Positions 36,078 to 45,863 of a stretch of DNA of 64,000 bases are shown one piece after another (positions within the stretch are counted from its first letter, which is position 1; each line of letters begins with the position of its first letter). The notes under the pieces are model-generated. The model was not told where the DNA came from and searched no databases. It saw only the letters and a list, made by a program, of their open reading frames with translations. A program made the translations under genes and the position numbers. This DNA comes from Micromonospora sp045209745 (GTDB taxonomy: Bacteria; Actinomycetota; Actinomycetes; Mycobacteriales; Micromonosporaceae): the NCBI RefSeq assembly GCF_045209745.1, contig NZ_CP109273.1, positions 2,790,001 to 2,854,000 on the forward strand, written 5' to 3'.

Positions 36078-36374
36078 TCAGCCGCGCTTCATCAGCCGGC
36101 CGACAGCCGCCATCATCTCGGTGGCCATCTCGTCGGCCCGGCCCTCGGCCGCCCCCTCGTGCATGCAGTGCCGGGCGTGCCCGTCGAGCAGCCCGAGCGC
36201 CACCTTGTCGAGGGCGGCCTGGATCGCGGAGATCTGGGTGAGCACGTCGATGCAGTAGCGGTCGTCGTCGACCATCTTCTCGATGCCGCGGACCTGCCCC
36301 TCGACACGGCGGAGCCGCGCGAGCAGTTGGTCCTTGCTGGCGGTGTATCCGCGGATCGGGGTGGGTGCGGTCAT
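36078..36374 (-). CDS. csoR: Copper-sensing repressor CsoR
   Basis: The 98-residue DUF156 protein shows the Cu(I) ligands in the correct spacing: Cys41 (RYCIDVL), His66 and Cys70 (DGHARHCM). This reproduces the Cys/His/Cys 25-and-4-residue pattern of Mycobacterium tuberculosis CsoR (Cys36, His61, Cys65). LRRVEGQVRGIEKM is the conserved DNA-contact helix. It should repress the divergent copZ promoter and be released by Cu(I). The start is ATG 36372-36374; a longer frame upstream crosses the operator and is rejected. No Shine-Dalgarno site is visible, so a leaderless or very short message is possible. Confidence 0.94.
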   Translation of the reverse strand: MTAPTPIRGYTASKDQLLARLRRVEGQVRGIEKMVDDDRYCIDVLTQISAIQAALDKVALGLLDGHARHCMHEGAAEGRADEMATEMMAAVGRLMKRG

Positions 36375-36389
36375 GCGACGAGGATAGCT

Positions 36390-36404
36390 TACCCCTGGGG
36401 GGTA
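36390..36404. promoter_or_regulatory. CsoR operator 1 (between csoR and copZ)
   Basis: TACCCC-TGG-GGGGTA is a perfect 6-3-6 palindrome 16 bp upstream of csoR, matching the GC-rich TACCCC/GGGGTA half-sites of CsoR operators. It overlaps a TATGCT -10-like element oriented towards copZ. Confidence 0.8.
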
Positions 36405-36427
36405 TGCTAACGTCCTGTTCTGACGAC

Positions 36428-36444
36428 ATACCCCAACCGGGTAT
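36428..36444. promoter_or_regulatory. CsoR operator 2 (between csoR and copZ)
   Basis: ATACCC-CAACC-GGGTAT is a perfect 6-5-6 palindrome, 28 bp before the copZ ATG and downstream of the presumed transcription start. Together with operator 1 it gives two sites about 39 bp apart (centre to centre). Confidence 0.75.
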
Positions 36445-36471
36445 CGGTACTGGCGCAAGGGAGACGATTCG

Positions 36472-36681
36472 ATGGTCAACACGACGTACCAGGTGCAGGG
36501 CATGACCTGTGGGCACTGCGTCAGCGCGGTGAGCGCCGAGGTTGGCGCCATCGAGGGCGTGCGTGACGTCCAGGTCGACCTCGCGGCCGGCCGGGTCACC
36601 GTCAGCAGCGACCAGCCGCTGGACACCGGGGTTGTCCGGGCCGCTGTCGACGAGGCCGGCTACGACCTCGTCGACGCGTGA
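36472..36681 (+). CDS. copZ: Copper chaperone CopZ (HMA domain)
   Basis: The 69-residue heavy-metal-associated domain has the Cu(I) loop GMTCGHC (residues 10-16) and the ferredoxin-like pattern ending AGYDLVDA. It ferries Cu(I) in the cytoplasm to CopA, encoded two genes downstream. The ATG has AAGGGAGA upstream. Expression is likely controlled by the two CsoR operators directly upstream. Confidence 0.95.
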   Translation: MVNTTYQVQGMTCGHCVSAVSAEVGAIEGVRDVQVDLAAGRVTVSSDQPLDTGVVRAAVDEAGYDLVDA

Positions 36682-36694
36682 TCGGAGGGCCGGC

Positions 36695-37651
36695 ATGCGC
36701 ACCGTGACGAGATTGGCCGGGTTTGCCGTCGGTCTGGCGGCGGTCTTTGGCGCGACATACGGGATCGGCCGTCTGGTCGACCCCGCCCCGGTCGCCGACA
36801 GCGGGCACGACGGCGGTGCCGCCCACGCGACGGGGGAGCACGACCAGGCGACCGACCGGCTCCCCGGCGGCCTGCTCGTCTCCGACCGCGGCTACACCCT
36901 CGAACCGGTCGACGCCCCGGCCGACGAGTTCGCCTTCCGGGTCACCGGACCGGACAGGCGCCCGGTGACCCGGTACGACGTGGCGCACGACAAGCGGATG
37001 CACCTGATCGTCGCCCGACGGGACCTCTCCGGCTTCCGCCACGTGCACCCCGACCTGGCCCCGGACGGCACCTGGCGGGTCGACACCCCGCTGGCCGGCC
37101 CCGGGCAGTGGCGGGCGTTCGCCGACTTCACCCCGACCGGGGGCGAGCCGCTGACCCTCGGCGTGGACGTGACAATTCCCGGTGAGCTGACCGAACGGCC
37201 GTTGCCCGCCCCGGCGACCAGCACCACCGTCGACGGCTACACGGTCACCCTGACCGGTGCGCCGCAACCCGGCAGCACGTCGCCGCTGACCTTCACCGTG
37301 AGCCGGAGCGGGCAGCCGGTCACCGACCTGGAGCCCTACCTGGGCGCGTACGGGCACCTGGTGGCACTGCGCCGGGGCGACCTGGCGTACCTGCATGTGC
37401 ACCCGGACGGGACGCCCGGCGACGGCCGGACCCAACCCGGCCCGGCGGTCACCTTCCGCGCCGACGTGCCCTCGGCTGGCAGCTACCGGCTCTACCTTGA
37501 CTTCCGGCACGGCGGGGCGGTGCACACCGCCGAGTTCACCGTCGTCACCGGCACCTCACCGGCCGACGCTCCACCGGCCGGGGGCGACCCGAGCGGACCC
37601 GCACCGACCGGCGGCGCCGACCACGGCACCCCCGGGCACGGGCACAACTGA
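36695..37651 (+). CDS. Exported copper-island protein with His-rich tail
   Basis: The 318-residue protein has a signal peptide or anchor (LAGFAVGLAAVFGATYGIG), a beta-rich extracytoplasmic region with two His pairs (FRHVHPDL and YLHVHPDG), and a His/Gly tail (DHGTPGHGHN). Related secreted proteins occur beside copZ-copA in many actinomycetes; I do not know an experimentally defined role. By position and His content it may bind copper outside the membrane. ATG 36695 has GGAGGG upstream and lies 14 bp after copZ. The operon copZ-this gene-copA is tightly packed. Confidence 0.8.
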   Translation: MRTVTRLAGFAVGLAAVFGATYGIGRLVDPAPVADSGHDGGAAHATGEHDQATDRLPGGLLVSDRGYTLEPVDAPADEFAFRVTGPDRRPVTRYDVAHDKRMHLIVARRDLSGFRHVHPDLAPDGTWRVDTPLAGPGQWRAFADFTPTGGEPLTLGVDVTIPGELTERPLPAPATSTTVDGYTVTLTGAPQPGSTSPLTFTVSRSGQPVTDLEPYLGAYGHLVALRRGDLAYLHVHPDGTPGDGRTQPGPAVTFRADVPSAGSYRLYLDFRHGGAVHTAEFTVVTGTSPADAPPAGGDPSGPAPTGGADHGTPGHGHN

Positions 37652-37662
37652 CGGGACCAGAG

Positions 37663-39909
<2,247 letters not shown>

Positions 39910-39919
39910 CGGCGGTGAT

Positions 39920-39945
39920 GGTTGGGCCGGCGACGGCGGGGGTAC
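39920..39945 (+). promoter_or_regulatory. Possible SigB-type promoter for csbD-like gene
   Basis: GGTTG, a 15-nt spacer and GGGTAC lie 38 bp before the CsbD ATG and approximate the GTTT-N14-16-GGGTAT stress-sigma pattern. CsbD proteins are classical SigB targets, which adds weight, but the -35 match is partial. Confidence 0.4.
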
Positions 39946-39983
39946 CTCTGTGGTGGTAGCGACGCTTGCATTGGAGGTTGGCA

Positions 39984-40157
39984 ATGGGTATCGACGACAA
40001 GATCAACAACGCCAGCGAGGACGCGGCCGGCAAGCTGAAGGAAGGCGCCGGTCGGGCCACCGACAACGAGCAGCTCGAGGCTGAGGGCCGTGCCGACCAG
40101 TCCACCGCCAAGCTCAAGCAGGCCGGTGAGAAGATCAAGGACGCCTTCAAGAGCTGA
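39984..40157 (+). CDS. CsbD-like stress protein
   Basis: The 57-residue hydrophilic helical protein (MGIDDKINNASEDAAGKLKE..., ending KLKQAGEKIKDAFKS) matches the CsbD family, small general-stress proteins of unknown mechanism. ATG 39984 has TTGGAGG upstream; an upstream ATG at 39966 in the same frame adds six residues without a ribosome site. It carries its own promoter and a very strong terminator, so it is monocistronic. Confidence 0.9.
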   Translation: MGIDDKINNASEDAAGKLKEGAGRATDNEQLEAEGRADQSTAKLKQAGEKIKDAFKS

Positions 40158-40172
40158 CGTACGACGTAACCC

Positions 40173-40210
40173 GCACGCCGGGCCGGTGATCAATCACCGG
40201 CCCGGCGTGC
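40173..40210 (+). terminator. Very strong hairpin terminator after csbD-like gene
   Basis: A perfect 18-bp stem (left arm GCACGCCGGGCCGGTGAT at 40173-40190, right arm at 40193-40210) with a minimal loop starts 15 bp after the stop. Confidence 0.85.
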
Positions 40211-40381
40211 TGTGTGTCGGGGCCTTTCCAGCGACCCTGAGATCCCGCTGATTCCGCTTCCGCCCGACGGCACCTGCTAACTTTCCTTGGCATGTGCAAG
40301 GGCTGGTTTTGATCGATCAGGCGGTGCCCGCTCGGGGTGCCAGCTGCCCGGCCATCGAACCCGAGGTGTGACCGCCGCCGT

Positions 40382-40421
40382 TGCCGGCCGTCGGGTGGTC
40401 CGCGCCGCCCGACGGCCGGCA
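40382..40421 (-). terminator. Hairpin terminator after methyltransferase gene
   Basis: A perfect 14-bp stem TGCCGGCCGTCGGG / CCCGACGGCCGGCA with a 12-nt loop lies 10 bp beyond the minus-strand stop at 40431. The remaining bases from 40211 to 40381 hold no gene that I can see. Confidence 0.75.
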
Positions 40422-40430
40422 GCGGTGTGC

Positions 40431-41087
40431 TCAGCGGCGTCGGGTGGCGCGGACGACCACGTCGCGCAGCGGGGCCTCCCGGCCCGGCGCCGTGCGGCGG
40501 TGCTCCTCGGCGGTGATGATCTCCCAGCTGGCGCCGTCCAGACCGGCGGTGATGTCCGCGAGGGTGACCGATGCCTCGTCGGGCGGGTGGTGTCCACGCC
40601 CGTGTGCGTGCCCGTGCCCCTGCTCGGTGGCTTCGGAGGTGTGCAGATGCCCGACGATCAGGAGGGTGCCACCGGGCGCCACCCACCCGGCGATGCGGTG
40701 GTAGAAGTCCAGCTGTGGCATCGCGGGGTGCGCGTAGTGCGTCGTGACCAGGTCGAACCGCGCCTCCGGGGCCCAGGCCGTCAGGTCCGCCGCCACCCAC
40801 CGCACCCGCTCGGACACCCCGCTGCCGGTCGCGCGTTCGGCGGCCCGGGCGAGGGCGACGGGGGCGATGTCGACCGCGGTGACCTGCCAGCCGTGGGAGG
40901 CGAGCCAGATCGCCTCGGCGCCGGCGCCGCACCCGGCGTCCAGCGCCGAGCCCGGCACCAGAGCGCCGGTCTCCCGGGCCAGGTACGGGTGCGCGGGGTT
41001 CGTGCTCATCGCGCCGGGGCGGTCGTGGTGCGCCTGCTGCCAGTGCCGCTCCCAGTAGTCCTTGTCGAACTCGTGCTGCTCGGTCAC
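40431..41087 (-). CDS. SAM-dependent class I methyltransferase with His-rich insertion
   Basis: The 218-residue protein has methyltransferase motif I (ALDAGCGAGAEAIWLA), motif II acid (VTAVDIAP) and the WVAADLTAW loop, as in TehB/Tam-like enzymes. A His-rich insertion (EQGHGHAHGRGHH) follows IVGHLHTSEA and could bind metal. The methyl acceptor is unknown. The GTG at 41085-41087 is chosen because AAAGGAG lies 9 nt upstream. That ribosome site is partly covered by a leader hairpin. Confidence 0.82.
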   Translation of the reverse strand: MTEQHEFDKDYWERHWQQAHHDRPGAMSTNPAHPYLARETGALVPGSALDAGCGAGAEAIWLASHGWQVTAVDIAPVALARAAERATGSGVSERVRWVAADLTAWAPEARFDLVTTHYAHPAMPQLDFYHRIAGWVAPGGTLLIVGHLHTSEATEQGHGHAHGRGHHPPDEASVTLADITAGLDGASWEIITAEEHRRTAPGREAPLRDVVVRATRRR

Positions 41088-41099
41088 CTGTGCCTGCTC

Positions 41100-41148
41100 C
41101 TTTGCGCGTCGCCACCGACTCTGGCCGGTGACCGGTTCATGCGCAAAG
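41100..41148 (-). promoter_or_regulatory. Leader hairpin overlapping the ribosome site of the methyltransferase gene
   Basis: CTTTGCGC (41100-41107) and GCGCAAAG (41141-41148) are perfectly complementary. In the minus-strand message the downstream arm includes the first bases of the Shine-Dalgarno AAAGGAG, so the stem would hide it. Nearby GTTGCC-AAAAC-GGCAAC (41152-41168) is a second palindrome, possibly an operator. Confidence 0.45.
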
Positions 41149-41178
41149 ATTGTTGCCAAAACGGCAACCCGGTCACGC

Positions 41179-42432
41179 TCACTGGTGTCCGGCCAGCCGG
41201 GCGGCCCGGACCTCCAGGTACCGCTGCTCGGGCAGGCTCGTGGTGCCGCGTGCCGCGGCCAGGTAGGCCGCCCGCGCCGCCTCGGCGTCCCCGGCCAACT
41301 CGAGCAGGTGGGCCCGGACGGCGGCGAGCCGGTGATGCCCGGCGGTGCGCTCGTCGGCGTCCAGCGGTGTGAGCAGGGCGAGCCCGGCCCTGGGCCCGTC
41401 CACCATGGCCACTGCCACCGCCTGGTTCAGGGTGACCATCGGGTTCGGCGCGATCCGGGCCAGCAGTCGGTAGAGCGCGACGATCTGCCGCCAGTCCGTC
41501 TCGGCCGCCGTCGACGCCTCGGCGTGCACCGCGGCGATCGCCGCCTGGAGCTGGTACGGGCCGGGCGGCGACCAGGTCAACGCCTCGGTGATCAGCGCGA
41601 TCCCCTGCGCGATGGCGGCTGCGTCCCACCGGGTGCGGTCCTGCTCGGCCAGCGGCACCAACTCCCCGTCCGGGCCGAGCCGGGCCGCCCGGTGCGCGTC
41701 GGTGAGCAGCATGAGTGCCAGCAGCCCGGCCACCTCGCCGTCGTCGGGCAGCAGCCCGTGCAGGATGCGGGCCAGCCGGATCGCCTCACCGGTCAGCTCG
41801 GCCCGGTGCAGGTCCGGGCCACTGGACGCGGTGTACCCCTCGTTGAAGATCAGGTAGAGCACGCGCAGCACTGTCCGCAGCCGCTCGTTCCGCTCCCCCG
41901 GTTCGGGCATGGCGAACCGGGCTCCGGCGGCCTCGATCCGCTGCTTGGCCCGGCGGATCCGTTGGCTCATCGTCGCCTCCGGCACCAGGTGTGCTCGGGC
42001 GATCTGGGCGGTGCTGAGGCCGCCGACCGCACGCAGGGTGAGCGCCACCTGCGCCGATCCGGTCAGCGCCGGGTGGCAGCAGAGGAACAGCAGGGTGAGT
42101 GTGTCGTCGGCGTCCGGGACGGCCGGCTCCGCGTCGGCCGCCGGCGCCACCCCGGCGTACGTCGGCTCGCGCAGTGCCACCGCCACCTCGCGGTCCCGGC
42201 GGGCGCTCTCACTGCGCCACTCGTCGGTGAGCCGGCGGGTGGCCACGGTGAGCAACCAGGCGCGGGGATTGTCCGGTACGCCCTGCCCGGGCCACTGTGT
42301 CGCGGCGGCGAGCAGTGCCTCCTGGACCGCGTCCTCGCAGCGGTCGAACTGGCCGTGCCGACGGACCAGCAGGCCGAGGACCTGCGGCGCGAGCATGCGC
42401 AGCAGATCCTCGACCGTCCGGTCGCCGGTCAC
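41179..42432 (-). CDS. ECF RNA polymerase sigma factor with TPR-like C-domain (ECF42 type, DUF6596)
   Basis: The 417-residue protein has a sigma-70 region 2 (FDRCEDAVQEALLAAATQWP, NPRAWLLTVATRRLTDEWR), region 4 (LSTAQIARAHLVPEATMSQRIRRAKQRI) and a large C-terminal domain of helical repeats. It contains the ECF42 hallmark FNEGYTASSGPDLHRAELTGEAIRLAR. ECF42 factors have no anti-sigma partner and are encoded with DGPF/YCII proteins, as here. It overlaps the upstream DGPF gene by four bases. Confidence 0.92.
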   Translation of the reverse strand: MTGDRTVEDLLRMLAPQVLGLLVRRHGQFDRCEDAVQEALLAAATQWPGQGVPDNPRAWLLTVATRRLTDEWRSESARRDREVAVALREPTYAGVAPAADAEPAVPDADDTLTLLFLCCHPALTGSAQVALTLRAVGGLSTAQIARAHLVPEATMSQRIRRAKQRIEAAGARFAMPEPGERNERLRTVLRVLYLIFNEGYTASSGPDLHRAELTGEAIRLARILHGLLPDDGEVAGLLALMLLTDAHRAARLGPDGELVPLAEQDRTRWDAAAIAQGIALITEALTWSPPGPYQLQAAIAAVHAEASTAAETDWRQIVALYRLLARIAPNPMVTLNQAVAVAMVDGPRAGLALLTPLDADERTAGHHRLAAVRAHLLELAGDAEAARAAYLAAARGTTSLPEQRYLEVRAARLAGHQ

Positions 42433-42794
42433 ATCTCCGTTCCGGCCTGCTCCATGACCGGGCGGACCTCCATTGCGCCGCCGTGCCGTACGTCCGGCCA
42501 GCGGGCGGCGATCTCGGCGGCCCGCTGTGGGCTGTCGCAGTCGACGGTCAGGTAGCCGGCGAACTGCTCCTTGCTCTCCATGAACGGCCCGTCGACGATC
42601 TCGGGGTTGCCGTCGACGAGCCGGACCGTCAACGTCTGCGACGGGTTGGCCAGCGCCTGGCCGTCGACCAGCTCACCGGTCTCGGTCAGCTCCTTCATGA
42701 TCTCGTCGACCTCGCCGAAGAGGGCGGTACGGTCCTGCTCGGTCAGCTCCTCGGTGAAGCCGGGCCGGTTCCAGATCAGCAGCATGTACTTCAC
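42429..42794 (-). CDS. YCII-related/DGPF-domain protein, partner of ECF42 sigma factor
   Basis: The 121-residue ferredoxin-like dimer protein has the signature EIVDGPFMESKEQFAGYLTVDC. DGPF proteins always accompany ECF42 sigma factors; their biochemical role is unclear. It starts at GTG 42792-42794 after GAGGAG and ends inside the first codons of the sigma gene. Confidence 0.92.
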   Translation of the reverse strand: MKYMLLIWNRPGFTEELTEQDRTALFGEVDEIMKELTETGELVDGQALANPSQTLTVRLVDGNPEIVDGPFMESKEQFAGYLTVDCDSPQRAAEIAARWPDVRHGGAMEVRPVMEQAGTEM

Positions 42795-42933
42795 GGCGAC
42801 GCTCCTCAGGCATTGGCCGCACCCCGGTCGGGGGGCGGTTCACCGGAAGGTCGGAGCCGAGACCCCGTCCCCTACGGCGTACCGAAGGAAATCGCAGAAA
42901 AGTCCTCCGGTGGCGGTCCCACGCCGGACGGGG

Positions 42934-44265
42934 TCAGCGCGGGTCGGGCCGGCCGGGCACCTGTCGGGGCTTGCGCCCCCCGCCCACGTCCAACGACGCC
43001 CGGTCGGCGGCCGAGGTGCCGGACGACCAGCCCTCGGCGTCCCGGACGCTGAGCCGGTGCCGGGTGACACCGGGGAAGAGCGTGTCCAGCCGTTCCCGGA
43101 CCGCCTCGCCTCGCGCCGCGAGCACCGGCAGCAGCCGCTCCGACCCGGCCGTCTCGGCTGCCGCCCGGTCCGCCGCGTCGGTTGCCGCCTCGGTGGCCGC
43201 GCCCAGCCGCTCGCCGATCCGCAGCGCGAACGCGTTGAGGAAGGACTCGTCCCAGACCTTTGTCCGCCGCCCCGACCCCGGCCGCCGCTCGGCGCGCCCC
43301 CGCAGCATCGCCCCGGTGGCCTGGACGAGCAGCGAGGTGTAGAGCAACTCCACCGCCACCAGGTCGGCCGGCCAGCCCAGCACGGTGGCGAAGCCGAGAT
43401 CGTCGGACCAGACCGCCTCGCACCGGTTCGCCGCCGCCACCTCCTGCACCAGCAGTGCCTTCGCGCCCGCGTACGGGGGGTCGGTGCTGAGCCGTACCCC
43501 GCCGGGCAGGTCGCCGCGCTCCGACCCGGCGGCCAGCAGCGCCTCGTCGATGCTGTGCCGGGCAATCAACTCCTGCGCCTTACCGGTCAGCGCCTCCGCC
43601 TCGGCCGGGAAGGTCGTCGACTCGGCCTTGGCCAGCAGGGCCCGCACCCGGTCCAGCATCGGCGACCCGCTGCGGGTCCTACCGGCCGTCCGGGCGGTCG
43701 CCGCGCCGGTCGTGCCCGGCGGTGGGCGCAGCACCGCGATCGGCGGCAGGCCCTCCACCAGCGCGAGTATGTCCACGGCCGCGCGGAGCGCGTCGGGCCG
43801 GTCCAGCCCGACATGTGCCGACCAGTAGGTCAGCACGGCCAGGTCGTCGTCCCACCGCACTTCGGCGGCCAGCTCTCGCAGCTGCTCGTCCCACCAGGCC
43901 GGGACCGGCTCTGCCTGCTCGCGCCGTTGGACGGCCATCGCGTCGCGGACCAACCGGGCCGATCGGGCGTCGAGCCGTCGGCTGATGATCCGGTCCACGT
44001 CGACCGGCTGCCAACCGCGCGGCCAGAGCCGGCTCAGGCCGCGGACCAGGCGACGCAGCAGCGCGGCGTCCACCGCCGTGGTGCCGTCCGCCGCGCCGGT
44101 GCCGACCATCAGTTGGTCCAGCTGTCGTTCGGCCTGCCGTACGTCGGTACCGCGCACCGCCGCGAGTGCGTTGGCGACGAGTTCGTCCGCGTCCGGCACG
44201 GGCACCTCCTTCTCGTGCTTCGCTGCCTTCTCGGGATCCGCTGCCCCTTCAGGTTCCATGATCAT
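42934..44265 (-). CDS. DUF2786 domain-containing protein
   Basis: The protein is about 443 residues. The DUF2786 core is MLDRVRALLAKAESTTFPAEAEALTGKAQELIARHSID at about residues 220-260. Around it are a helical N-terminal region and a C-terminal DUF7168-like region. The family occurs widely in actinomycetes and phages and has no established role. The start is uncertain between ATG 44263-44265 and ATG 44257-44259; neither has a good ribosome site. A longer frame upstream lacks similarity. It is divergent from the DUF2243/CtaG pair. Confidence 0.78.
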   Translation of the reverse strand: MIMEPEGAADPEKAAKHEKEVPVPDADELVANALAAVRGTDVRQAERQLDQLMVGTGAADGTTAVDAALLRRLVRGLSRLWPRGWQPVDVDRIISRRLDARSARLVRDAMAVQRREQAEPVPAWWDEQLRELAAEVRWDDDLAVLTYWSAHVGLDRPDALRAAVDILALVEGLPPIAVLRPPPGTTGAATARTAGRTRSGSPMLDRVRALLAKAESTTFPAEAEALTGKAQELIARHSIDEALLAAGSERGDLPGGVRLSTDPPYAGAKALLVQEVAAANRCEAVWSDDLGFATVLGWPADLVAVELLYTSLLVQATGAMLRGRAERRPGSGRRTKVWDESFLNAFALRIGERLGAATEAATDAADRAAAETAGSERLLPVLAARGEAVRERLDTLFPGVTRHRLSVRDAEGWSSGTSAADRASLDVGGGRKPRQVPGRPDPR

Positions 44266-44364
44266 GCCGTGAGTCGTGCGGGAGTCGCGAAACGGGGAGG
44301 TCACCGCCGGCACGCGACGGGGCGCGGCGCCCAGCAGCCCTGACCAACACGAAATCCCAGAAGT

Positions 44365-44393
44365 CGGGGTGTCCCACCAGGCCGGACACCCCG
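44365..44393. repeat. Inverted repeat in divergent promoter region
   Basis: CGGGGTGTCC and GGACACCCCG form a perfect 10-bp stem with a 9-nt spacer, upstream of the DUF2243/CtaG operon. It could be an operator or an attenuator. The rest of 44266-44499 holds only the next site. Confidence 0.5.
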
Positions 44394-44429
44394 GTATCAC
44401 CGAACTTGTGTCGATCACTCCCACAGCGT

Positions 44430-44450
44430 CCGGAGAAACTCCGGTAGATA
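44430..44450 (+). promoter_or_regulatory. Palindromic operator next to a -10 box for the DUF2243/ctaG operon
   Basis: CCGGAG-AAA-CTCCGG (44430-44444) is directly followed by TAGATA, a good -10 candidate, 50 bp before the start at 44500. A repressor bound here would overlap the promoter. Confidence 0.5.
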
Positions 44451-44499
44451 TGATCCGTCCGGTTCGGAGCCCTGACCCGGCATGGATGCGAGGTGTGTG

Positions 44500-44982
44500 A
44501 TGGCCGATCGGAGCCTGCCAGGCGCACGGACTGTCGACGTTCGTTCCTCCACGCTCGTCGGCGTCCTGATCGGCATCGCGATCATGGCCGCGGTGGATGA
44601 GATCGTCTTTCACCAGCTGCTGGCCTGGCACCACTTCTACGACCGGTCCACCCCGTCAGTGGCGCTGCTCTCGGACGGGCTGCTGCACGCCGCCGAGGTG
44701 ATCGCCCTGGTCGGCGGGTTCTTCTGGTTCGCCGACCTGCGCCGGCGACGTGCCCTGTCGGCCCGGCTGGCCTGGGGTGGCTTCCTGCTCGGCGCCGGAG
44801 GCTTCCAGCTCTTCGACGGGCTGGTCGACCACAAGGTGCTCCGGCTGCACCAGATCCGCTACGGCGTACACCTGGTGCCGTACGACGTGGTGTGGAACGT
44901 GGCCGGCGCGGTGCTGCTGCTGGCCGGCGCCGCCGTGGTGTGGTGGGCCCGGTCCCGCCGGCCGGACGACGGCCCCCGGTGA
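44500..44982 (+). CDS. DUF2243 membrane protein
   Basis: The 160-residue protein has four helices (TLVGVLIGIAIMAAVDEIVFHQLLAWHHFY; GLLHAAEVIALVGGFFWFA; WGGFLLGAGGFQLFDGLVDHKVL; VVWNVAGAVLLLAGAAVVWW). It has conserved His/Asp/Glu residues within the membrane (DEIVFHQ, FDGLVDHKVLRLHQ), the DUF2243 hallmark. The paired gene downstream is a CtaG-type oxidase assembly factor, overlapping by four bases (GTGA). This suggests a shared role in heme-copper oxidase maturation, which is an inference from the pairing. Confidence 0.88.
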   Translation: MADRSLPGARTVDVRSSTLVGVLIGIAIMAAVDEIVFHQLLAWHHFYDRSTPSVALLSDGLLHAAEVIALVGGFFWFADLRRRRALSARLAWGGFLLGAGGFQLFDGLVDHKVLRLHQIRYGVHLVPYDVVWNVAGAVLLLAGAAVVWWARSRRPDDGPR

Positions 44983-45860
44983 CGGCGGTCCTCGCCGGCC
45001 TGCCGGGCTGGTCCGCGCCGCCCACGCTCGCGCACGGTGGGCACGGGGCGGATGCGCCGAGCTGGTTTCCGCTGCTCCCGGTCGCGTTGCTGGCGGGCGG
45101 CTACCTGCTGGCCGCCGTACGCGACCCACGGGGGTGGGACCACCGCCGCACCGCCGCGTGGCTGGTCGGCTGCGCCCTACTGGCGGTTGCCGTCGGGCCG
45201 CTGGCCCAACTCCCCGAGGACCCGCGCGGGCACATGGCGCAGCACCTGCTGCTCGGCATGCTGGCCCCGCTCGGGCTGGTCCTCGGCGCCCCGGTGACGC
45301 TGCTGCTGCGGGTCGCCCCAACGCCGGTACGTCGGGCGGTGGGCCGGCTGCTGCGCGCCCGCCCGCTGCACCTGATCGCCCACCCGGTCACCGCCGCGCT
45401 GCTGAGCACGGGCGGGCTGGCGCTGGTCCTGCTCACCCCGCTGTACGCGGCGGCGGAGCGTCAGCCTGCTCTGCACCACGCCCTGCACCTGCACTACCTG
45501 GCCGCCGGGTACCTCTTCGCCTGGTCGTTGGCGGGCCCGGACCCGGCGCCGCGTCGCCCGGGGCTGGCGGTCCGGGTCGGCGCGCTACTCGGCGCGGCGG
45601 GCGGCCACGCCGTGCTGGCCAAGTACCTGTACGCGCAAGCCGGAACCCTCCCGCCCGGCCTCACCGACCGTGACCCGGCGGCACTCCAGTCGGCCGCCCA
45701 ACTCATGTACTACGGCGGTGACCTGGCAGAGCTGTTGCTGGCGATAGCCCTCTTCGCCACCTGGTACAACCGCCCCGCCCGGGCGCGGCACCCCCGGCCA
45801 CACCGAGTGATCAAGAGGTTTACGTCACCAAAGGACGGTTCTCTGAGGCAAACCTCTTGA
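44979..45860 (+). CDS. Cytochrome c oxidase assembly protein, CtaG/caa3 family
   Basis: The 293-residue membrane protein has seven helices and His-rich motifs typical of the caa3-CtaG family (HGGHGAD, EDPRGHMAQHLLLGMLAP, ALHHALHLHYLAAGYLFAWSLAGPDPAPRR, MYYGGDLAELLLAIALFATWY). CtaG helps insert copper into cytochrome oxidase. It lies 5 kb from a Cu(I)-export island, which may serve the same copper economy. The GTG start overlaps the previous stop by 4 bp. Its 3' end reads through one arm of a palindromic element, which supplies its last residues. Confidence 0.9.
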   Translation: MTAVLAGLPGWSAPPTLAHGGHGADAPSWFPLLPVALLAGGYLLAAVRDPRGWDHRRTAAWLVGCALLAVAVGPLAQLPEDPRGHMAQHLLLGMLAPLGLVLGAPVTLLLRVAPTPVRRAVGRLLRARPLHLIAHPVTAALLSTGGLALVLLTPLYAAAERQPALHHALHLHYLAAGYLFAWSLAGPDPAPRRPGLAVRVGALLGAAGGHAVLAKYLYAQAGTLPPGLTDRDPAALQSAAQLMYYGGDLAELLLAIALFATWYNRPARARHPRPHRVIKRFTSPKDGSLRQTS

Positions 45861-45863
45861 TCA
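45808..45863. repeat. Palindromic element spanning the ends of two convergent genes
   Basis: TGATCAAGAGGTTT (45808-45821) and its exact reverse complement (45850-45863) flank 28 nt. The element contains the CtaG stop and the stop of the small minus-strand gene, and may terminate both. It resembles the TTGATC-bearing palindrome at 52960-53037. Confidence 0.7.
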
